64,000 nucleotides of DNA from the NCBI RefSeq assembly GCF_900090305.1, contig NZ_LT607751.1, positions 372,001 to 436,000 on the forward strand. Direction: 5' to 3'. The notes below the pieces were generated by a model. It was not told the origin of the DNA and did not search any database. It saw only the letters and a program-made list of their open reading frames with translations. Below are positions 1 to 6,698 of this stretch, in pieces. Every line of letters starts with the position of its first letter. Position 1 is the first letter of the stretch. Source of the DNA: Micromonospora siamensis. Its GTDB lineage: Bacteria > Actinomycetota > Actinomycetes > Mycobacteriales > Micromonosporaceae. The position numbers and the translations under genes are program-made.

Positions 1-411
1 GAGCAGGGCCGCCGCCTCCTTCTCCGCCGCCGCGCCCTTCATCCCCCGGTGCCGGGTGAGCACCTCGGTCACCTGCAACCCGATCGGGATCACCGGGTTC
101 AGCGAGGAGAGCGGGTCCTGGAAGATCATCGCGACGTCCCGGCCCCGGATGTCGCGCCGGGACCGGTCGTCGAGCTGGAGCAGGTCGGTGCCGTCGAAGA
201 CCGCCTTGCCGCCGACCTTGAGGCCGGGCTGCTTGGGCAGCAGACCCATGATGGCCAGCGAGGTGACGCTCTTGCCGCAGCCGGACTCGCCGACCAGGCC
301 GACCACCTCGCCGGCGTCGACCGAGAAGGAGACCCCGTCGACGGCGTTGACCGTACGCTGACCGCGCCGGGCGAACGTGACGGAGAGGTCGTCCACTTCG
401 AGCAGTGCCAT
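1..411 (-). CDS. Peptide/nickel-type ABC transporter ATP-binding protein, 3' part cut by window edge
   Basis: The first 137 codons of a DppD/OppD-type ATPase are present. The product energises import by the two permeases encoded just upstream. The Walker A motif GESGCGKS lies near residue 45 and the Q-loop region (MIFQDPLSSLNP) near residue 100. The signature motif and Walker B lie beyond the window. The ATG is preceded by GGAGG six bases away. It is the last visible gene of a minus-strand run: binding protein, permease, permease, ATPase. The 66-base gap before it is longer than the other junctions and holds a purine-rich, partly dyad segment. A second ATPase (DppF type) would be expected beyond the left edge; this is inference. 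Confidence 0.93.
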   Translation of the reverse strand, partial: MALLEVDDLSVTFARRGQRTVNAVDGVSFSVDAGEVVGLVGESGCGKSVTSLAIMGLLPKQPGLKVGGKAVFDGTDLLQLDDRSRRDIRGRDVAMIFQDPLSSLNPVIPIGLQVTEVLTRHRGMKGAAAEKEAAALL

Positions 412-477
412 TACCGGTCCTCCGTTCGCGACTGCGGGGCTCGCAAGCTCACTCCTCGCGCTTCACACATGAGAGAC

Positions 478-1434
478 CTACTTCCGCAGCTTCGGGTCGA
501 GGGCCTCGCGCATCGCCTCACCGAGGAGGGTGAAGCCGAGCGCGGTGACGATGATCGCGAGGGCGGGCAGGACCGCCAGCCGGGGCGCCGAGTCGAGGTA
601 CGACTGTGCGTCCGCGAGCATCACGCCCCACTCCGGGATGGAGGCGTCGTTGTTGCCGAGGCCGAGGAAGGAGAGCGCCGCCGCCTCGATGATCGCGGTG
701 GCCAGGGTGAGCGTCGCCTGGACGATGACCGGGGCGAGCGAGTTCGGCACCACGTGGGTCAGCGCGATCTTCGGCTTCTTCACGCCGAGCGAGGTGGCCG
801 CCAGGACGTAGTCGCTGTTCGACTGGGCGATCATCGAGCCGCGCAGCAGCCGGGCGAAGACCGGCACGGAGACCACACCGACGGCGATCATGACGGTGGT
901 CAGGCCGGCGCCGAGCAGCGCCGCGATGCTGATGGCGAGCAGCAGGCTCGGCATGGCCAGCAGCATGTCGATGAAGCGCATGAGCACGTTGTCGACCGCC
1001 CGGCCCCACCGGCCGCCCAGGCCGGCGGCTGCGCCGGCGATGCCGCCGATCAGCGAGCCGACGGCGAGGCCGATCAGGGTGGACACCACGCCGACCAGCA
1101 GGGTCTGCCGGGCGCCCACGACCATCCGGCTGAACTCGTCCCGGCCGAGCTGGTCGGTGCCGAACCAGTTCTCCGCCCGCGGTCCGGGGAAGTCGCCGAG
1201 GCGGACCTCGCCCTTCCAGAGCTGCGCCTCCGGCGGGTGCGGGACGAGGAACGGCCCGATCACCGCCACCAGGACGAACAGGGTGAGGATGACCGCCCCC
1301 ACGATGGCGGCCGGGTTGCGGCGCAGCCGGCGGAACGCCTCCTTCCAGAGGCTCACCCCCTGCTCGTCTTCCCGGGCGGCCAGCTCGGCGAGCCGGTCCA
1401 GCTTCTCGCGCTTCTTGCCAGCGGTGACGGTCAT
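478..1434 (-). CDS. ABC transporter permease, DppC/OppC type
   Basis: 318-residue inner-membrane permease of a peptide-type importer. It has the OppC N-terminal segment (WKEAFRRLRRNPAAIVGAVI, residues about 30-50), a periplasmic loop, and a BPD_transp_1 domain with about five further membrane helices. The LGVKKPKIALTHVVPNSLAP region is the EAA-like loop that contacts the ATPase. The ATG at 1434 overlaps the stop of the preceding permease as ATGA, so the two are probably translationally coupled. The open frame extends upstream to 1866, but that part is the antisense-like shadow of the first permease and has no permease features. The substrate cannot be read from the sequence; peptides are the default for the family. 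Confidence 0.95.
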   Translation of the reverse strand: MTVTAGKKREKLDRLAELAAREDEQGVSLWKEAFRRLRRNPAAIVGAVILTLFVLVAVIGPFLVPHPPEAQLWKGEVRLGDFPGPRAENWFGTDQLGRDEFSRMVVGARQTLLVGVVSTLIGLAVGSLIGGIAGAAAGLGGRWGRAVDNVLMRFIDMLLAMPSLLLAISIAALLGAGLTTVMIAVGVVSVPVFARLLRGSMIAQSNSDYVLAATSLGVKKPKIALTHVVPNSLAPVIVQATLTLATAIIEAAALSFLGLGNNDASIPEWGVMLADAQSYLDSAPRLAVLPALAIIVTALGFTLLGEAMREALDPKLRK

Positions 1435-2435
1435 CGCACCCTCACCCTCGGGTCGATCACGCTGTAGGAGAGGTCCACGATGAGGTTCACCAGCACGTAC
1501 ACCACCGCGATGATCAGGATGAAGCCCATCAGCACCGGATAGTCGCGCTGGCTGATCGCTTCGTAGATGAAGGCGCCGATGCCGCCGTACGCGAAGACGG
1601 TCTCGGTCAGCACGGCGCCGGAGAGCAGGCCGCCGGTGAGCAGGCCGATCGAGGTGACCACCGGCAGCATCGAGTTGCGCAGCACGTGCCGGCCCCGGAC
1701 CGTACGCTCGGTCAGGCCCTTGGCCTCGGCGGTGCGGACGAAGTCCTCGTTGAGCACCTCCAGCACGCTCGCCCGGGTGATCCGGACGATGATCGCCAGC
1801 GGGATGCTGGCCAGCGCGACGGCCGGCAGCACCAGGTGCCAGAGGGCGTCCGCGGCGGCGTCCCACTCGCGGGTCATCACGCCGTCGAGGACGAAGAAGT
1901 TGGTGACCCGGGTCGCCCCGATGGTCGGGTCCTGCCGGCCGCTGGACGGGAACCAGCCGAGGTTCTCGGCGAAGATCGCCTTGAGCACGTACGCCAGGAA
2001 GAAGACCGGGATGCAGATGCCGATCAGCGAGCCGCCGACCGAGGCGTGGTCGAGGAACCGGCCGCGGCGGCGGGCGGCCAGGTAGCCCAGCGGGATGCCG
2101 ATGCCGATGGCGATGACCATCGCCATGATGGTCAGCTCGACGGTGCCGGGGAACCGCTCCAGGAACTCGGTGGTGACGGCCCGCTTGGTGGAGGTCGAGG
2201 TGCCGAGGTCCAGCTTGATCATGCGGCGCAGGAAGCGCGCGTACTGGACCAGGATCGGCTCGTCGAGGCCGAGGCTGCGCCGGATCGCGGCGCGCATCTG
2301 CGGGGTGCCGCGCTCACCGAGGATCGCGGTCTCGGGCCCGCCGGGCAGGCGGTGCAGCCAGATGAACAGCAGGACGGAGAGCCCGAACAGCGTGGGTATC
2401 AGCTGTAGCAGGCGTCTGACGATGAAGCGGAACAC
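1431..2435 (-). CDS. ABC transporter permease, DppB/OppB type
   Basis: 334-residue permease with the family start MFRFIVRRLLQLIPTLFGLS (first membrane helix). The long extracytoplasmic loop carries RRSLGLDEPILVQY, and further helices lie in a BPD_transp_1 domain. The length is normal. The EAA-like loop reads EAKGLTERTVRGRHVLRN. It pairs with the DppC-type permease that starts inside its stop codon. The gap to the upstream binding-protein gene is 89 bases, so one transcript is likely. An insertion in the loop (residues about 175-205, SGRQDPTIGATRVTNFFVL) is common in actinobacterial members. Confidence 0.95.
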   Translation of the reverse strand: MFRFIVRRLLQLIPTLFGLSVLLFIWLHRLPGGPETAILGERGTPQMRAAIRRSLGLDEPILVQYARFLRRMIKLDLGTSTSTKRAVTTEFLERFPGTVELTIMAMVIAIGIGIPLGYLAARRRGRFLDHASVGGSLIGICIPVFFLAYVLKAIFAENLGWFPSSGRQDPTIGATRVTNFFVLDGVMTREWDAAADALWHLVLPAVALASIPLAIIVRITRASVLEVLNEDFVRTAEAKGLTERTVRGRHVLRNSMLPVVTSIGLLTGGLLSGAVLTETVFAYGGIGAFIYEAISQRDYPVLMGFILIIAVVYVLVNLIVDLSYSVIDPRVRVR

Positions 2436-2524
2436 GGCGGCCTCGAAGGGGGTGCGGAGGGGTGCGGGCGGACGCTGTGGATCCAGCGCCCGCCCGCATT
2501 TCGGTGCCTCAGGTCAGGTCAGGA

Positions 2525-4186
2525 CTACTTGAACTCGGCGGTGGCGAACCGCTCGTCGGTGAGCGGGCTCGCCTTGATCCCGGTCACGTCCTTACCGAAC
2601 ACGATCGCCGGCGGGGAGTGCGAGATCGGCACACCCGGCAGGAAGTCCATGATCGCCTTGTTGAGCTCCTTGTACTTCGCCACCCGCTCCGCCGCGTCGG
2701 CGGTGGTGTCGGCGTCCTTGAACTGGGCGAAGAGCTGCGGGTTGTTGAAGCCCCACTCGTCCTTCGGCCGGTCGAAGAAGGTGCCGATGAAGTTGTAGGC
2801 GTCGCCGTAGTCACCGGTCCAGCCCAGGAAGTGCAGGTCGTGCTTGCTGCCCGAGGTGGTGGCGTTGAGGTAGTCCGGGCTCCACTTCAGCGGGATGGCC
2901 TCGACCTTGATGCCGACCGCCTGGAGGTCCGCCGAGAGCAGCTCGAAGATGTCCTTCGGGTTCGGCATGTACGGCCGGGTGACCTCGGTCGGGTAGTGGA
3001 ACTTCAGCGTCAGGTTCTGCGCGCCGGCCTCGGCCAGCAGCTGCTTGGCCTTCTCCGGGTTGTAGTCGTACTTGGTGACGTCGCCGTTCCAGCCCTCGAC
3101 GGTGTCGGGCATGAAGTTCAGCGCGACCTTGGCGCCCGGGGGCAGCTTCGAGTCGACCAGCGCCTGACGGTTCAGCGCGTACGCGATCGCCTGCCGGACC
3201 TTGATGTCGGCGAGCTTCGGGTTCCCCTTCTGGTTGATGGCCAGGTAGAGGACGTTGAACGCCGGGCGGGTGAGGACGTTGAAGCCCTCCTTCTTCAGCG
3301 GGTCGACGTCGGCCGGGCCGACCAGGTCGTACCCCTGGATGTCACCCGAGCGGAGCGCCTGCTTGCGGGCGTTCTCGTCCGAGATCGTCTTGTAGATGAT
3401 GGTCTTCAGCTTGGCCTTGTCGCCGTAGTAGTCGTCGTTGCGCTCGATGGTGAGCGTCTTGTTCGCGACGTCCCAGGACTTGAACTTGAACGGGCCGGTG
3501 CCGGTGGGGTGCTCCATCGCGTACGCGGGGTACTTGATGTCCTCGGCGGTGCCGGTGACGTTGCTCGCGTCGAACTCCTCCAGCGCCTTCGGGCTGTGGA
3601 TCGAGAACGACGGCAGCATCAGGGCGGCCGGGATCTTGCTGGAGACCCGGGTGAAGGCCAGGTCGACCGTGGTGGCGTCCTTGGCGGTGCAGGACTTGAA
3701 GAGGCTCGGCGGCAGGTCGGCGTTCTCGTTCTTGGCGAAGCCGCCCATGACGTCCTGCCAGTACGCCGTCACGTCGGGGCTCTGCATGAGGCCCTTGGCG
3801 TTGTACCAGCGGTCGAAGTTCTTGCAGACCGCCTCGGCGTTGAAGTCGGTGCCGTCGTGGAACTTCACGCCCGAGCGGAGCTTGAAGGTCCAGGTGGTGC
3901 CGGCGGCGTCCGGCGTCCAGGACTCGGCCAGACCCGGGGTGACCTTGGTGCCACCCTCCTCGGGGCGGACCAGGGTCTCGAAGACCTGGCGGGCCACGCG
4001 CAGCGACTCACCGTCGCTGGCGAAGCTGGGGTCGAGCACCTTCGGGTCTCCGGCGACGCCGAAGACGAGGGTGTCCTTCTTGCTACCTCCGGAACCACTA
4101 TCGCGGTCGCTCTCGGCGCAGCCTGCTACCGCGAGGGCCGCGACCGCGACGGCCGCGATGGCGGCCTTCGGCCTGGGTGCACGCAT
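2525..4186 (-). CDS. ABC transporter substrate-binding lipoprotein, SBP family 5
   Basis: 553-residue extracellular binding protein of the peptide/nickel family (SBP_bac_5). The N-terminus is a lipoprotein signal: basic start, hydrophobic helix, then the lipobox VAGC with the modified cysteine near residue 22, followed by a Ser/Gly-rich tether. The family hallmark near residues 75-130 is visible (LVRPEEGGTKVTPGLAESW, then WTFKLRSGVKFHDGTDFNAEAV). It is the first gene of the transporter run and probably sets substrate specificity, most likely oligopeptides. The start at 4186 has GAGGTG about nine bases upstream. A -10-like element and a perfect inverted repeat lie just upstream (see 4232-4254). 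Confidence 0.95.
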   Translation of the reverse strand: MRAPRPKAAIAAVAVAALAVAGCAESDRDSGSGGSKKDTLVFGVAGDPKVLDPSFASDGESLRVARQVFETLVRPEEGGTKVTPGLAESWTPDAAGTTWTFKLRSGVKFHDGTDFNAEAVCKNFDRWYNAKGLMQSPDVTAYWQDVMGGFAKNENADLPPSLFKSCTAKDATTVDLAFTRVSSKIPAALMLPSFSIHSPKALEEFDASNVTGTAEDIKYPAYAMEHPTGTGPFKFKSWDVANKTLTIERNDDYYGDKAKLKTIIYKTISDENARKQALRSGDIQGYDLVGPADVDPLKKEGFNVLTRPAFNVLYLAINQKGNPKLADIKVRQAIAYALNRQALVDSKLPPGAKVALNFMPDTVEGWNGDVTKYDYNPEKAKQLLAEAGAQNLTLKFHYPTEVTRPYMPNPKDIFELLSADLQAVGIKVEAIPLKWSPDYLNATTSGSKHDLHFLGWTGDYGDAYNFIGTFFDRPKDEWGFNNPQLFAQFKDADTTADAAERVAKYKELNKAIMDFLPGVPISHSPPAIVFGKDVTGIKASPLTDERFATAEFK

Positions 4187-4231
4187 GGTGCTTCACCTCG
4201 TCCTTGGGGGTACGGACAACGTGGTGACAGG

Positions 4232-4254
4232 GGTCACCGATGGCGGTGACCTTA
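4232..4254 (-). promoter_or_regulatory. Putative promoter -10 and overlapping operator of the peptide transporter operon
   Basis: Read on the minus strand, TAAGGT (4249-4254) is a good -10 about 60 bases before the binding-protein start. The -35 is weak (TTTCCC, 18-base spacer). A perfect inverted repeat, GGTCACCG-N4-CGGTGACC (4232-4251), overlaps it and covers the predicted transcription start. That is the placement of a repressor operator, though it could also form a leader hairpin. No regulator gene lies next to it. The motif matches no regulator I can name. Confidence 0.5.
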
Positions 4255-4507
4255 GCCCCCGTTCGGACCGCCGGGAAACTGCCGACGAAGCGGTTGGTAC
4301 CGGATCGTGTCTTAACCGGTGCGCGGAGCACAGATCGGTGTCACACCCGGCGGCAAATCGAGCGGAATGCCCAGTTTTCAGGTTGACCGATTTGTTACAT
4401 CGACAGTCGGCAGCAAGTTCCACATGTCAGACCACCACAGTGGACGCGGTCGGGCCGGGAGCCACCCGGGGCGGCGGGCCGGCCGATCCCACGCCCGGAA
4501 GACGAAC

Positions 4508-4535
4508 GGCCGGCGCCGGGGATCCGGCACCGGCC
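4508..4535 (-). terminator. Hairpin downstream of recR
   Basis: GGCCGGCGCCGG and CCGGCACCGGCC form a 12-base stem with one mismatch and a 4-base loop, 24 bases after the recR stop. There is no T-tract, as is common in actinomycete terminators. The remainder of the 4255-4558 interval, between recR and the peptide transporter, shows no gene. It includes a TTAACCGGT word at 4312-4320. Confidence 0.5.
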
Positions 4536-4558
4536 GCACGGCCTCGATCGGGTACGCC

Positions 4559-5152
4559 TCAGACGGCGCGCCGGCCCTCGAAGGCCCGGCCGAGGGTGAT
4601 CTCGTCGGCGTACTCCAGGTCGCCGCCGACCGGGAGCCCGCTGGCCAGCCGGGTGACCGCGATCCCCATCGGCTTGACCATCAGGGCGAGGTACGTCGCC
4701 GTCGCCTCGCCCTCGGTGTTCGGGTCGGTCGCGAGGATCAGCTCGCGTACCGCGCCGGTGCCGAGCCGGAGCAGCAGCTCCCGGATGCGCAGGTTGTCCG
4801 GCCCGATGCCCTCGAGCGGATTGATCGCCCCGCCCAGCACGTGGTAGCGGCCCCGGAACTCGCCGGTCCGCTCGATCGCCACGACGTCCTTCGGCTCCTC
4901 CACCACGCAGAGCACCTCGTCGGTGCGGCGGGGGTCGCGGCAGACCCGGCACTGCTCGGACTCGGACACGTTGTAGCAGGTGGTGCAGAACCGGACCAGG
5001 TCCTTGACCTTACGCAGCGCGCCGGCCAGCCGGTTGACGTCGGCCGGGTCCGCGGACAGGACGTGGAAGGCGATCCGCTGGGCGCTCTTCGGGCCCACGC
5101 CCGGCAGCCGCCCCAGCTCGTCGATCAGGTCCTGGATGGCGCCTTCGTACAC
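4559..5152 (-). CDS. recR: Recombination mediator protein RecR
   Basis: 197 residues, the usual RecR length. RecR acts with RecF/RecO to load RecA on single-stranded gaps. The N-terminus carries the helix-hairpin-helix ([20 protein letters not shown], residues about 10-30). The four-cysteine zinc motif is CTTCYN...CRVC (residues about 55-70). The Toprim domain follows ([41 protein letters not shown], named in pieces at residues 80-120). It starts with GTG, eight bases after the YbaB stop, in the conserved dnaX-ybaB-recR neighbourhood. Here dnaX is separated from ybaB by an inverted DUF2332 gene. Confidence 0.97.
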   Translation of the reverse strand: MYEGAIQDLIDELGRLPGVGPKSAQRIAFHVLSADPADVNRLAGALRKVKDLVRFCTTCYNVSESEQCRVCRDPRRTDEVLCVVEEPKDVVAIERTGEFRGRYHVLGGAINPLEGIGPDNLRIRELLLRLGTGAVRELILATDPNTEGEATATYLALMVKPMGIAVTRLASGLPVGGDLEYADEITLGRAFEGRRAV

Positions 5153-5159
5153 TGCCGGC

Positions 5160-5492
5160 TCAGAACCCGGGCAGGCCGAGGCCGCCCATGCCGCCGGAGA
5201 CCGGGCCCATCTTCTTCTCGGTCAGCTCGCGGGCCGCCTCGGCGGCGTTGTGCACGGCCGCGACGACCAGATCCTCCAGCGTCTCGACGTCCTCCGGGTC
5301 GACCGCCTTCGGGTCGATCTTGATCGCCTTCAGCTCGCCGGTGCCCGCGACGGTCGCGGTGACCAGGCCACCGCCGGCGGTGCCGGTCAGCTCGGCCTCG
5401 GCGAGCTCGGCCTGCGCCTTTGCGATCTGCTGCTGCATCTTCTGCGCCTGCTTCAGCATCTGCTGCATGTTCGGCTGTCCACCTGGGCGCAC
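5160..5492 (-). CDS. YbaB/EbfC family nucleoid-associated protein
   Basis: 110 residues. Members are small dimeric DNA-binding proteins of the nucleoid, usually next to recR and dnaX as here. The coiled N-terminal helix is [20 protein letters not shown], followed by the conserved beta-sheet core ([20 protein letters not shown]) and the family segment [20 protein letters not shown]. The GTG at 5492 is chosen because AAGGAG sits six bases upstream. The open frame reaches 5567, but that extension has no ribosome site and is not conserved in style. It ends in the G-rich tail [11 protein letters not shown] typical of the family. Confidence 0.95.
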   Translation of the reverse strand: MRPGGQPNMQQMLKQAQKMQQQIAKAQAELAEAELTGTAGGGLVTATVAGTGELKAIKIDPKAVDPEDVETLEDLVVAAVHNAAEAARELTEKKMGPVSGGMGGLGLPGF

Positions 5493-5629
5493 GGATGGCT
5501 CCTTCTCGCACTCGTCTCGCTCGGCCGTCGCCCAGCCTAGCCGTTGTGAGCAGGCTCGCCGCCGCACGGTCTTCCGGATCGCCGGACACCGGGACGAGGA
5601 TCGCGGAAGACGACGCGGGGAGGTTGCGG

Positions 5630-6688
5630 ATGACCGGGGAGCGAGCGGCCGAGGGGATGGAACGGCAGGCCCGGGCCTGCGCGGCCATGGGCGCCGAGGG
5701 CTACGCCGACCTGCTGGTCCGCGCCGCGGCGGACGTCCGGGCCGGCGGCCCGTGCGCCGAGGCGATCGACGGGTACGCCGACGCGCCGCCGGACGCCGCC
5801 GTACCGCTGCGGCTGCTCGGGGGCGTGCACGCGCTGGTGCTCACCGGGCGGGCACCCGAACTGGCCCGGTTCTATCCGAGCGCCGGTGGGGCGTACCGGG
5901 CCGCGGACGCGGCGGACTGCTGGGCCGCGTTCCGGGCGGTCGTCGCCGCCCAACGGGACGCCCTGCGACCCTGGTTGCGCCGCCCGCCGCAGACCAACGA
6001 GGTCGGCCGGGCCAACCTGCTCATGACCGGCCTGCTCCACGCCCTCGCCGAGCTGGGCGACCACCCGGTCCGCCTGGTCGAGATCGGGGCGAGCGCCGGG
6101 CTGAACCTGCGCGCCGACCGGTTCCGGGTGTCCGCGCCGGGCTTCACCTGGGGGCCGGCCGACTCCCCGGTGCTGCTGCCCGACGCGTGGCGGGACGGGG
6201 TGCCCGGCTGGCTGCGGGACGCCGCCCGGGCGTACCCCGAGGTCACCGTGGTCGAGCGGCTCGGCTGCGACGTGACGCCGCTCGACCCGACCGGCGCCGA
6301 GGGCGCGCTCGCGCTGCGGGCGTACGTCTGGCCGGAGAACACCGCCCGGGCCGCCCGGCTGGCCGGGGCGCTGGAGCTGGCCCGGGCGCTGCCCGCCCGG
6401 GTGGTGGCGACGGGCGCCGCCGACCTGCTCGCCGGACTGGACACCCGGCCCGGCACGCTCACCGTGCTGTGGCACTCGGTGATGCGGCAGTACGTGCCCG
6501 CGCCGGAGTGGCGCCGGGTCGACGCGGAGATCGACCGGCTGGCCGGCGGCGACGCGCCGTTCGCCTACCTGTCGTTCGAGCCCGACCCGGACGGCCGGCA
6601 CTTCGAGCTGCGGGCAAGGCTCGGCGCCGGCCCGGACCGGCTGCTCGCCCAGGCGCACCCGCACGGCCTGCCCGCCTGGACGGTCTGA
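5630..6688 (+). CDS. DUF2332 family protein
   Basis: 352 residues, of unknown biochemical function. It is recognised by the DUF2332 pattern: [28 protein letters not shown] near residues 60-90, [16 protein letters not shown] near 150-165, and the C-terminal YLSFEPD...[16 protein letters not shown]. The GASAGLNL stretch resembles a methyltransferase motif I, so a SAM-binding fold is possible; that is inference. The ATG at 5630 has GGGGAGG six bases upstream. It is transcribed divergently from the ybaB-recR pair. Its stop lies ten bases from the dnaX stop, so the two converge. Confidence 0.85.
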   Translation: MTGERAAEGMERQARACAAMGAEGYADLLVRAAADVRAGGPCAEAIDGYADAPPDAAVPLRLLGGVHALVLTGRAPELARFYPSAGGAYRAADAADCWAAFRAVVAAQRDALRPWLRRPPQTNEVGRANLLMTGLLHALAELGDHPVRLVEIGASAGLNLRADRFRVSAPGFTWGPADSPVLLPDAWRDGVPGWLRDAARAYPEVTVVERLGCDVTPLDPTGAEGALALRAYVWPENTARAARLAGALELARALPARVVATGAADLLAGLDTRPGTLTVLWHSVMRQYVPAPEWRRVDAEIDRLAGGDAPFAYLSFEPDPDGRHFELRARLGAGPDRLLAQAHPHGLPAWTV

Positions 6689-6698
6689 CCGAACCGGG

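Noticed and set aside
49..4249. Long plus-strand frames opposite the peptide transporter genes
   Set aside because: They are Asp/Arg/Gly/Val-rich antisense shadows caused by G/C third positions on the minus strand; no ribosome sites or family motifs.
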